From positions 1 through 13,225 of the forward strand of contig CALYSH010000016.1 in the NCBI GenBank assembly GCA_945485625.1: a stretch of DNA of 13,225 nt, read 5' to 3'. The position numbers and the translations under genes are program-made. How positions within the stretch are numbered: position 1 is the stretch's first letter; the number at the start of each line of letters is the position of its first letter. The notes beneath the pieces are model-generated. The model was not told where the DNA came from and ran no database searches. It worked only from the letters and a program-made list of their open reading frames with translations. Positions 7,564 through 13,225 of this stretch are shown piece by piece. Source of the stretch: an uncultured Lachnospiraceae bacterium. Lineage in GTDB: Bacteria > Bacillota > Clostridia > Lachnospirales > Lachnospiraceae.

Positions 7564-7613
7564 AAAAGCAAATCAACATAAATATATTTTAACCGAAAAA
7601 GGAGGAAAAGTCA

Positions 7614-7880
7614 ATGATGGAACGAATAGTCCCGCCAGATGAAAACGAGCTTGCAAACCGTATGGCGATTGCCTATGACGAAGATTCAAGGCGGTTGGCG
7701 GCAATGAAAGACGAAACGGAGCTGCTAATGACAGACCTTGAAAATACGAACTACATAGATTCAAAAATAAAGGGGCTGATCAGCGCCTTATTAGACAAGC
7801 AGGACGCTATTAATGCTGAACTTGAGGACAACGTCGAAGCGCTTCGTTTCAGGCTTGAAGATATGGGGGTGTCTGTATAA
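7614..7880 (+). CDS. Small coiled-coil protein, unknown function
   Basis: An 88-aa acidic, helix-rich protein with no membrane segment. Charged residues and regularly spaced leucines over residues 12-85 (for example ETELLMTDLE and DAINAELEDNVEALRFRLEDM) suggest a coiled coil or helical hairpin. AAGGAGG lies eight bases before ATG 7614; a second ATG follows immediately. It ends in TAATG, sharing one base with the next gene, so the two are probably translationally coupled. As first gene of the recombination/replication block, its size and position resemble the small accessory or host-takeover proteins found next to phage recombinases. Function is not assigned. Confidence 0.8.
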   Translation: MMERIVPPDENELANRMAIAYDEDSRRLAAMKDETELLMTDLENTNYIDSKIKGLISALLDKQDAINAELEDNVEALRFRLEDMGVSV

Positions 7881-8572
7881 TGTTCGGCGAAAAAACAAAG
7901 GAATTTAACCCCAAAACCCAAGAAGATATCACAGTGTGGAAGTCTCCTAAATATCAGGAGGCAAGAGAGCAAGCGGTATCGATTTTAAAAAACGCTGCAT
8001 ACGGCCTTTCTGAGAATGATTTTTGGATTCAAAAGAACCTCAATAAAAACGGGGATAAAATGGTCTATACCGGACTGATTATCAGCCATAACGGGTGCCT
8101 GAAAATCAACGACTGTCTTAATGAAAAGTTTAGACCGGAATGTGTTTCATTCGATAAAGACGGGTATTCTGATTCGCTGATATTCCTGTATAACTGCCCT
8201 GAACAGGGTTTGCTTGAGGTTGGAGAAGTCAACCGCAACAACTGTAAAATAGCATATCCTTACGCAATGGCGCTTAAAAGGATGTTTGACCGCGTTGTCC
8301 TGAAACTCTCAAAATTGGCGTATGCTGGAATTTACGCAGACACCGAAAGCGAAGAATTTGCGGAGGATAACGACGAAAAGATCGAAGCGGAAGAACGCGA
8401 AAAGGAAATGTTAAAAAAGATTAACCTTGAGACGCCTGTATGCCCGATCTGCGGGAAAGAGGTAAAGCCGGCTAAAAATAGAGAAGGAGAAGTTATTACA
8501 GCACAGGAAATATTTGATAAATACGGAATGTGCCTTAATTGCGTGAGGAATCAAAATGAGCCTGCAAGTTGA
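7880..8572 (+). CDS. Candidate single-strand annealing protein with C-terminal zinc ribbon
   Basis: A 230-aa protein. Residues about 26-160 look like one compact domain: GLSENDFWIQKNL, MVYTGLIISHNGCLKIND, LLEVGEVN, then a helix YPYAMALKRMFDRVVLKLSKLA (126-147). A strand region followed by an Ala/Arg-rich helix containing a K-R pair is reminiscent of Rad52/ERF-type annealing proteins (parent-strand segment, then A-x-K-R-x4-R). An acidic linker (154-178) leads to a zinc ribbon with C188/C191 and C218/C221. The neighbours (NinB-like, SSB, RusA-like) fit a recombination role. It overlaps the upstream stop by one base and the next start by 17. I recall homologues in Firmicute phages mostly as hypothetical proteins, so the annealing role is inference. 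Alternative: a DNA-binding accessory protein. Confidence 0.45.
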   Translation: MFGEKTKEFNPKTQEDITVWKSPKYQEAREQAVSILKNAAYGLSENDFWIQKNLNKNGDKMVYTGLIISHNGCLKINDCLNEKFRPECVSFDKDGYSDSLIFLYNCPEQGLLEVGEVNRNNCKIAYPYAMALKRMFDRVVLKLSKLAYAGIYADTESEEFAEDNDEKIEAEEREKEMLKKINLETPVCPICGKEVKPAKNREGEVITAQEIFDKYGMCLNCVRNQNEPAS

Positions 8573-9095
8573 ATTTACCGGGGCAAAGTGGTTTGAGGAT
8601 TCAGAGGGGATTCACCTGACATTAGCGGTCAAGCCGAATTACCGGTCGGCGGTCAAAGAGTTCTGCCTTAAAATGCGGGAAAAAGTACATACGGCGGTTT
8701 TAAAGGAATACCGGCCGCGGAGCCTTGACGCAAACGCCTACTTCTGGGTGCTGTGCGATAAGCTTGCGGAGAAAACAGGGATTAGCAAAGAGAGAATCTA
8801 CAAAAATCTCATCAAAGAAATAGGAGGTAACAGCGACACGGTATGCCTCCAAAATAAGGCCGTAGACAGGCTAATCGAAGGATGGAACAACAATGGGCTT
8901 GGATGGGTTGCGGAGCGCATGGATAGCAAAATAGAGGGCTGCACAAACGTTATTTTGTATTACGGTTCTTCGTCTTACGATTCAGCGCAAATGAGCCGAT
9001 TAATTGACCTTATTGTACAGGAATGTGAACAACAGGATATCGAAACAATGACACCGGAACAATTGTCACTGTTAAAGGAGGAATGGCATGGATAG
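8556..9095 (+). CDS. NinB-like recombination protein (lambda Orf family)
   Basis: A 179-aa protein whose centre RPRSLDANAYFWVLCDKLAE (residues 53-72) matches the RSLDQNRKLW core of lambda NinB/Orf, a recombination mediator that binds SSB and single-stranded DNA. The N-terminus (1-50) gives the expected beta strands and a helix. The C-terminal half carries a motif strongly conserved in Firmicute phages as I remember them: GWNNNGLGWVAE, then YYGSSSYDSAQMSRLIDLIVQECE (135-158), ending in LSLLKEEW. ATG 8556 lies inside the previous gene, preceded by GAGG at 8545-8548. The gene overlaps the HNH-like gene by eight bases. With SSB and a RusA-like resolvase in the same operon, a role in phage recombination is likely. 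Confidence 0.62.
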   Translation: MSLQVEFTGAKWFEDSEGIHLTLAVKPNYRSAVKEFCLKMREKVHTAVLKEYRPRSLDANAYFWVLCDKLAEKTGISKERIYKNLIKEIGGNSDTVCLQNKAVDRLIEGWNNNGLGWVAERMDSKIEGCTNVILYYGSSSYDSAQMSRLIDLIVQECEQQDIETMTPEQLSLLKEEWHG

Positions 9096-9369
9096 CATAT
9101 TGCAAGAAGACAAGGAGTGCTATGTGTGCGGACAGAGGACATGCCTACATGACCATCATGTGTATTTTGGTGCAAACCGTAAGGTAAGCGAACAAAACGG
9201 CTTTAAGGTGTGGTTATGCGAGTATCATCACAATGGCTCTAACCAGGGGGTTCATTGCAAGGATGGAAAGATGCTCAATCTGATGCTCAAAAAGCATTGT
9301 CAATTAGAATACGAACGCACACACAGCCGAGAAGAGTTTATTAAATTGATTGGAAGGAGCTATCTATGA
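9088..9369 (+). CDS. HNH-like zinc-binding protein
   Basis: A 93-aa Cys/His-rich protein: C11/C14, the HDHHV block at 21-25, C44 with HH at 47-48, and H70/C71. The order CxxC, DHHV, CxxxHH resembles the beta-beta-alpha metal core of HNH nucleases, with H23/H24 as catalytic candidates. It is short and lacks any separate DNA-recognition domain, unlike homing endonucleases. It starts inside the NinB-like gene with AAAGGAGG upstream and shares ATGA with the following gene. In phages of this type the gene sits steadily between the recombination genes and SSB, so a nicking or processing role in recombination is plausible. Nuclease activity is not proven by the motif: the final Asn/His helix is weak, and a purely structural zinc protein is possible. 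Confidence 0.55.
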   Translation: MDSILQEDKECYVCGQRTCLHDHHVYFGANRKVSEQNGFKVWLCEYHHNGSNQGVHCKDGKMLNLMLKKHCQLEYERTHSREEFIKLIGRSYL

Positions 9370-9620
9370 TTACGGAAGAAACGAGAAATGAAAGCTTCTT
9401 GAAGACAGACCGGGCAACAAGGCGTTCAATCATTCTTGCAGCACTTGGAGACGAAGAGCTTACAGCGAGAGAAATTCTTAAAAGAATTGGGTTTAATGAC
9501 ATGAATTTTGTCCGTCCTCGTCTCACAGAACTTATGCAGTCAGGAAGAGTTGAAGCGGCAGGAAAGAAGTGGGACAACATAACAGAACGCAACGTAACAG
9601 TATTCAGGAGGACAAAATGA
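9366..9620 (+). CDS. Winged-helix DNA-binding protein
   Basis: An 84-aa protein predicted as a winged helix. Residues 32-56 (LTAREILKRIGFNDMNFVRPRL) form a helix-turn-helix with a basic recognition helix, followed by a wing with VEAAGKK and a strand containing VTVF. The N-terminal helix carries many charged residues (TDRATRRS). It is joined to both neighbours by ATGA overlaps (HNH-like upstream, SSB downstream) and has GGAAGGAG six bases before its ATG. The architecture is like small MarR-style or replication-related phage proteins. Its role may be regulatory or as an accessory in replication; I cannot choose. Confidence 0.6.
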   Translation: MITEETRNESFLKTDRATRRSIILAALGDEELTAREILKRIGFNDMNFVRPRLTELMQSGRVEAAGKKWDNITERNVTVFRRTK

Positions 9621-10018
9621 ACAAGATTATCATCATGGGTAGAATTACAAAGGATATTGAGCTAAAAACAACAGAGAACGGTGTTTCTGTTTCCACTTTT
9701 TCTGTTGCGGTTGACAGAGATTTCACACCGAAGGGACAGGAAAAGAAAACCGATTTTATCAATTGTGTTGCATGGAGAAATACTGCTGAATTTGTTTCAA
9801 AATTTTTCCATAAGGGCAGCATGATTGCGCTTGAAGGTTCTCTACAATCAAGAAGCTACACCGACAAGGAAGGGAAAAACAGAACGGTGTTTGAGGTGGT
9901 TGCCGATAAAGTACATTTCTGCGGTTCAAAACAGAACAACGGTTCCGGCAATAATGGTTCTACATATAGCGCAGATGATTTTGAGGAAATCAGCACTGAT
10001 TCTGACCTCCCGTTTTAA
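9617..10018 (+). CDS. ssb: Single-stranded DNA-binding protein
   Basis: A 133-aa SSB. An OB fold fills residues 1-103: MNKIIIMGRITKDIELK, VSTFSVAVDRDF, DFINCVAWRNTAEFV, and GSMIALEGSLQSRSYTDKEG. A flexible Asn/Gly/Ser-rich linker (104-118) leads to an acidic tail ending DSDLPF, the tip that recruits partners. An intact tip fits interaction with recombination and helicase proteins. ATG 9617 has AGGAGG five bases upstream and overlaps the previous stop as ATGA; the longer GTG start at 9569 lies inside the preceding gene. It protects single-stranded DNA during phage replication and can feed the NinB-like and annealing proteins encoded upstream. Confidence 0.95.
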   Translation: MNKIIIMGRITKDIELKTTENGVSVSTFSVAVDRDFTPKGQEKKTDFINCVAWRNTAEFVSKFFHKGSMIALEGSLQSRSYTDKEGKNRTVFEVVADKVHFCGSKQNNGSGNNGSTYSADDFEEISTDSDLPF

Positions 10019-10030
10019 GGGGGTGTGATG

Positions 10031-10738
10031 ATGGCAAGGAAACGAATGATAGACCCTGGAATCTGGCAGAGCGAAGATTTTTCAAAACTGAGCACACTTG
10101 CGAAACTGGTTTTTATCGGTTTGTTTTCAAACGCTGACGACGAAGGGCGCGGCCGCGCCAAAGCCGCTTACATCAAGTCAACACTCTTTCCTTATGACGA
10201 GGGAATGCGGGTAATCGACATAGATAAAACGCTGTCTGAAATAGCCTCTAATATGTCCGTTACGTTCTACCTCCATGACGAAAACGAGTATTATAGCCTT
10301 GATAAATGGGACAAGTGGCAGAAGGTTGATAAGCCCACGCCCAGCAATTTACCGGCGTTTGACGAGACGTGCAAGCCGATTCGGGGAACAGTCGGGGAGC
10401 CTTCTCCGAAGGTTCGTGGAGGATTCCCGCCTAATAGAATAGAAAAGAATAAAATAAATTGTGCAAATGAACTTTTTGAACGGCTTTGGTCTTCTTACCC
10501 AAGCAAAAAAGGAAAAGGGAAGGTTTCAAACGCGGATAAGCTCGCCCTCCTTGAAATTGGTGAAGAAGAAATGAACCGCGCCGTTAAGCGCTATAAAGAC
10601 GGTCTGAAGGCGGATCAATGGCGGGAGCCGCAAAACGGTTCAACCTTTTTTCACAGCGGGTATATTGATTATCTTGACCGCAATTACGTGACGGAGGCCC
10701 GCGCGCCGGTTGGCTATGAGGGGGTGGCGGAACTATGA
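10031..10738 (+). CDS. Phage replisome organizer (replication initiation protein)
   Basis: A 235-aa replication protein. Residues 1 to about 108 are the replisome-organizer N-terminal winged helix (MARKRMIDPGIWQSEDFSKL, then GLFSNADDEGRGRAKAAYIK and LFPYDEG), which binds phage origins. A loose Pro/Gly-rich linker (about 102-140) leads to a C-terminal module (147-220) with LWSSYPSKKGKGKVSNADKL and PQNGSTFFHSGYIDYLDRNY, found in various phage initiators and probably used for contact with the helicase. AAGGGGG lies before ATG 10031; ATG 10028 and GTG 10025 in the same frame are less well spaced. The gene overlaps the helicase start by four bases, consistent with organizer and helicase being co-produced to load DnaB. 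Confidence 0.82.
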   Translation: MARKRMIDPGIWQSEDFSKLSTLAKLVFIGLFSNADDEGRGRAKAAYIKSTLFPYDEGMRVIDIDKTLSEIASNMSVTFYLHDENEYYSLDKWDKWQKVDKPTPSNLPAFDETCKPIRGTVGEPSPKVRGGFPPNRIEKNKINCANELFERLWSSYPSKKGKGKVSNADKLALLEIGEEEMNRAVKRYKDGLKADQWREPQNGSTFFHSGYIDYLDRNYVTEARAPVGYEGVAEL

Positions 10739-11970
10739 ATGAAATTATCAACGATGCGGAATGTGGTGTGATCGGCGGTCTGCTTACCTTTCCTGAGGAA
10801 GCTTCGGAGGCGATTGACAAACTCTGCTGGGATGATTTCTCGCTGGAGCCATACCGCGAAATCTTTAAAACTGCCGTTTTGGTTCTCCGGGAAAATCCCA
10901 AAGCAGACGGAGCGGTCATTTTAACCAAGCTTAATCAGGCGGACAAAGAGCTTGCGCGGACCGCTATGCGGTGCATGGAGCTGTTTATCGGAATGTCGAA
11001 CTACTCCTCTTATGTGCGGATTGTCAAAAAGGAAAGCCGGAGACGGAAAATCAACTCAAAACTCGAATCCGTTCTTTTATCCAGCACAGACGATCCCTAT
11101 TCAGATCTGGAAAAGATTGTGGAGGACTTCCGTGAAACCGGGAAAACCACCATGACAAAATCGGTAATAAAGTATGCGGACGGCCTTTACCATCCGGAGA
11201 AAATCAAACGGGCATATACCGGGATGTCCAGCCTTGACCGTACAATTGGCGGGATGAAGGCCGGGACATTATCCTATCTCGGAGCAAGGCCGTCCACTGG
11301 GAAAACGGCTTTTGCCTTAAATATAATCAGAAAACAACTTGCGGATGGCAATAAATGTTTGCTGTTCAGTCTTGAAATGAGCCGGGAGCAGATTTATGAC
11401 CGCCTTGCGGCTGATCTTCTAAATATCCCCTACAGCCGGATTGAGTCCTGCCAGCTCACAGAATCGGAAAAGGACCTGATTGTTCGGACTCTTGGCGAAA
11501 TTGCAGAAACAGGACTCCTTGAGGTGGTGGACGACGTTTATACCGTCGAAGGGATGATGCCCAGGATTGCAGAATACAGGCCGGATTTTACGGCGGTTGA
11601 CTTTATTCAGCTCATTAGGACAGTCAGTCGGTTCCAGAACAGGCGGAACGAAATTGACTACATATCGGCGGAGCTCAAAATGGCCGCCAAACGGTATAAC
11701 TGTCATTTAATGTGCCTCTCCCAAATCAGCCGGTCCGGGATGGACGCACCCAGAATGAGCGACCTCAAGGAATCTGGCGCACTGGAACAGGACGGGGATT
11801 ACATCATGCTCCTACATCGGCCCTATGTCCTATGTAAGGACAATCCGGATGTGCGCCCGGAGGACGCGCAGATTTTGCTGGATAAAAATAAATACGGCAG
11901 AACCGGGATGAAACGCCTATATTTTGATGGGGAGCACCAAAGGTTTACGGAGGTATCAGACCGTGAGTAA
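10735..11970 (+). CDS. dnaB: DnaB-like replicative helicase
   Basis: A 411-aa hexameric helicase that unwinds DNA at the phage fork. The N-terminal DnaB domain covers about residues 5-105 (ECGVIGGLLTFPEEASEAID). The RecA-like motor holds Walker A GARPSTGKT (183-191), FSLEMSREQI (211-220), Walker B with D289 in FTAVDFIQLI, the sensor LSQISR (328-333), and KNKYGRTG (384-391), where cellular DnaB has KQRNG; the usual finger Arg is therefore Lys386. It is somewhat shorter than cellular DnaB (about 450 aa), mainly in the linker. The start forms ATGA with the organizer stop. Codon use is GC-rich compared with the following gene. Confidence 0.93.
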   Translation: MNEIINDAECGVIGGLLTFPEEASEAIDKLCWDDFSLEPYREIFKTAVLVLRENPKADGAVILTKLNQADKELARTAMRCMELFIGMSNYSSYVRIVKKESRRRKINSKLESVLLSSTDDPYSDLEKIVEDFRETGKTTMTKSVIKYADGLYHPEKIKRAYTGMSSLDRTIGGMKAGTLSYLGARPSTGKTAFALNIIRKQLADGNKCLLFSLEMSREQIYDRLAADLLNIPYSRIESCQLTESEKDLIVRTLGEIAETGLLEVVDDVYTVEGMMPRIAEYRPDFTAVDFIQLIRTVSRFQNRRNEIDYISAELKMAAKRYNCHLMCLSQISRSGMDAPRMSDLKESGALEQDGDYIMLLHRPYVLCKDNPDVRPEDAQILLDKNKYGRTGMKRLYFDGEHQRFTEVSDRE

Positions 11971-12178
11971 ATATGCAATCGAATGGTCAGAAAAACAAAA
12001 ATGTTTTAATGTCGCACCAATTAAGGCAATCGCCGAGATAAATATGGATATGATTTTATGCGGGAGAATGCCGGAATATGTTGTGATTGAAGTATGCAAT
12101 ACCCTTAAAGAGGCGCATGAAGTAATAGATGTGCTGAGAAACAAATTAGATATATTTGATGGTGGTAAAATTCTGTGA
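11963..12178 (+). CDS. Small AT-rich protein of unknown function
   Basis: A 71-aa protein starting at GTG 11963, with GGAGG at 11949-11953 nine bases upstream; a longer TTG start inside the helicase gene is less likely. The N-terminal half is mixed (YAIEWSEKQKCFNVAPIKA), the middle hydrophobic with Cys33 and Cys45, and the C-terminal half helical (NTLKEAHEVIDVLRNKLDIF). It overlaps the helicase stop by eight bases and the resolvase start by four. Composition differs sharply from the helicase: 64 of 180 bases at 12001-12180 are G or C, against 33 of 60 at 11761-11820. I recognise no family. A small accessory protein acquired between replication and recombination genes is my reading. Confidence 0.62.
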   Translation: MSKYAIEWSEKQKCFNVAPIKAIAEINMDMILCGRMPEYVVIEVCNTLKEAHEVIDVLRNKLDIFDGGKIL

Positions 12179-12570
12179 AATTAATATTGCCATATCCGGC
12201 CAATAAGCGGGTTAAAAGCGCATTTTGCAGGGAATACGGTCTTAATTCCATTTATGCAGGAAAGCATTGGGCAAAACGCAGATCGGACAAGGAATACTGG
12301 AAGCAGTTTGTTTTGGGCGAGCTGAAAAAACAAGGCATAGAACGGGAATATTGCGAATACCCGGTGGAGATCATATTCCGCTGGGACGACCACCTGGACT
12401 GCAGCAACCACGCCTACATGGCCAAGATGATCGAGGATAGTTTAGTGGGATATATTCTTCATGACGACAGTCGGCAATACGTTAAGCGGATCACACACGA
12501 ATTTCACGACCGTAACGTTATAGAAGTGGAGGTGCGCCGCTATGATCCTGGGGTTGAAATCGCCCTGTGA
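12175..12570 (+). CDS. RusA-like Holliday-junction resolvase, divergent active site
   Basis: A 131-aa protein. LDCSNHAYMAKMIEDSLVGY (residues 74-93) and LHDDSRQYVKRI (95-106), with a final strand VIEVEVRR, follow the RusA layout of DxDN, a Lys-bearing helix, DD and a closing strand. Aligned by eye to RusA, D75 fits the first catalytic Asp (D70) and D97/D98 the later one (near D90), but the second Asp (D72) is Ser77. Three extra residues precede the conserved Lys (K84). RusA enzymes resolve four-way junctions in phage DNA. The start is GTG 12175 within GTGA, overlapping the previous stop. Activity with a Ser at this position is uncertain; the fold assignment is firmer. Confidence 0.62.
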   Translation: MKLILPYPANKRVKSAFCREYGLNSIYAGKHWAKRRSDKEYWKQFVLGELKKQGIEREYCEYPVEIIFRWDDHLDCSNHAYMAKMIEDSLVGYILHDDSRQYVKRITHEFHDRNVIEVEVRRYDPGVEIAL

Positions 12571-12703
12571 ACGCTGCCCCAACTTGAATTGCAGAAAGTA
12601 TAAAGAATGCCGGGCGTGGCGTATGTGGTTCGGTAACGAATGGTTCAGGGTGAAGATGATGTTTATGGAGGAAGATGAAGAGGATGAGAATCGGCTTAAT
12701 TGA
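12542..12703 (+). CDS. 53-residue four-cysteine mini-protein
   Basis: A short ORF of 53 aa, MILGLKSPCERCPNLNCRKY at the start, with cysteines at C9, C12, C17 and C23 spaced CxxC-x4-C-x5-C, a Trp-rich middle (W26, W29, W34), and an acidic tail (EEDEEDENRLN). It begins before the resolvase stop, with GGAGGTG eight bases before its ATG, and overlaps the radical SAM start by 20 bases. The strong ribosome site, overlaps on both sides and orderly cysteine pattern argue for a real gene. It could bind zinc or an iron-sulfur cluster. No family is recognised; partnership with the next gene is inference from overlap alone. Confidence 0.68.
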   Translation: MILGLKSPCERCPNLNCRKYKECRAWRMWFGNEWFRVKMMFMEEDEEDENRLN

Positions 12704-13225
12704 CGTGGACAGCCACAATTTCCCCAACCTTTGCCTGATGAAACTGTCTGCATACCATAAATCCCGGGGGGATATCGTGGAATGGTGGAATGGATTTACC
12801 AGTTACGACCTAATATATATGTCGAAGGTGTTTGACGATGCGTACACGCCGGATGCAGACATCCCCTGCAATGCAGATCTAATTATCAGAGGCGGGACGG
12901 GATATGACCTGAAAAATAAGTTGATGGATGTGGTGGAACATAGTTACCCAGACTACAGCCTTTATCCGTCAATCAAAAACAATACGGCTTATGGTTTTCT
13001 CACCCGAGGATGTCCAAGAGGCTGTAAGTTCTGTATTGTTTCAGAGAAAGAAGGAAAATGCAGCCGTAATGTTTCCGATCTTTCAGATTTTTTTCGGGGA
13101 CAAAATGAAATTAAACTTCTAGACCCCAATCTTCTTGCCTGTAAAGATCATGAAAAACTGCTTCAACAGCTTGCCGGTTCCGGTGCGAGGGTAGATTTCA
13201 CGCAGGGACTTGATATCCGGTTGAC
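12684..13225 (+). CDS. Phage radical SAM protein (3' end cut by window)
   Basis: The first 180 codons of a radical SAM enzyme; the frame stays open to the window end. The N-terminus MRIGLIDVDSHNFPNLCLMK (residues 1-20) and the SYDLIYMSKVFDD region form a Rossmann-like opening. The segment YGFLTRGCPRGCKFC (103-117) contains the CxxxCxxC cluster (C110, C114, C117) that binds the 4Fe-4S iron-sulfur centre used to cleave S-adenosylmethionine. I recall this uncharacterised radical SAM type from many gut Firmicute phages, with similar blocks such as LLDPN and DFTQGLDIR after the cluster. ATG 12684 fits the conserved N-terminus; ATG 12675 nine bases earlier is possible. The substrate is unknown. It may modify a nucleic acid, tRNA or protein in infection. 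No QueC/QueD/QueF neighbour is seen, so a queuosine role is not supported. Confidence 0.86.
   Translation, partial: MRIGLIDVDSHNFPNLCLMKLSAYHKSRGDIVEWWNGFTSYDLIYMSKVFDDAYTPDADIPCNADLIIRGGTGYDLKNKLMDVVEHSYPDYSLYPSIKNNTAYGFLTRGCPRGCKFCIVSEKEGKCSRNVSDLSDFFRGQNEIKLLDPNLLACKDHEKLLQQLAGSGARVDFTQGLDIRL

Noticed and set aside
9088..9369. Self-splicing intron or homing endonuclease insertion
   Set aside because: The genes on both sides are intact and overlap it, with no intron boundary or interrupted gene.
12684..13225. Queuosine/deazaguanine (QueE) enzyme for DNA modification
   Set aside because: No other deazaguanine pathway gene is nearby, and the N-terminal IGLIDVDSHNFPN opening is unlike QueE as I know it.

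Overview
The window is a stretch of a tailed-phage genome (prophage or phage) of a Gram-positive host, most likely an anaerobic Clostridia-type Firmicute. The reasons are strong AGGAGG-type ribosome binding sites before nearly every gene, a siphovirus tail module of the TMP / Dit / Gp37-like type, an XhlA-like plus phi-LC3-type holin lysis pair, and a replication set (replisome organizer plus DnaB) typical of phages of low-GC Gram-positives. Every supported gene is on the + strand and both ends of the window cut a gene. I see no rRNA, tRNA, CRISPR array, transposase, integrase or attachment site.

Layout. (1) 3-5441, tail: the 3' part of the tape measure gene, then distal tail protein, Gp37-like tail protein and a tail fibre / receptor-binding protein. 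(2) 5446-6800, lysis: XhlA-like coiled-coil membrane protein, phi-LC3-type holin, and an M23 metallopeptidase endolysin with a C-terminal SH3-like domain, closed by a strong intrinsic terminator at 6810-6840. (3) 6840-7613, control region: a near-consensus promoter (TTGACA, 17 bp, TATATT) overlaid by three alternating half-sites exactly 13 bp apart, a 68-aa Cro/XRE-type repressor, a 19-codon ORF, a small two-helix membrane protein, and a GC-rich hairpin that looks like a terminator for the opposite strand. (4) 7614-13225, early operon: a small coiled-coil protein, a candidate single-strand annealing protein with a zinc ribbon, a NinB-like recombination protein, an HNH-like zinc protein, a winged-helix protein, SSB, replisome organizer, DnaB helicase, an AT-rich unknown, a RusA-like resolvase, a 53-aa four-cysteine protein and the start of a phage radical SAM protein. 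Most of these are joined by 1-20 nt overlaps, so they are probably translationally coupled.

How it works together (inference from families and order). The repressor probably controls its own promoter, and through it the rightward early operon. That operon supplies replication (organizer loads DnaB, SSB coats single strands) and recombination (annealing protein, NinB-like, RusA-like). The tail and lysis genes belong to the late transcript that ends at the terminator. Most of the window is a standard mosaic phage genome. The parts least explained by known systems are the radical SAM gene with its overlapping cysteine-rich mini-gene, the 13-bp operator array, and the annealing-protein candidate with its zinc tail.
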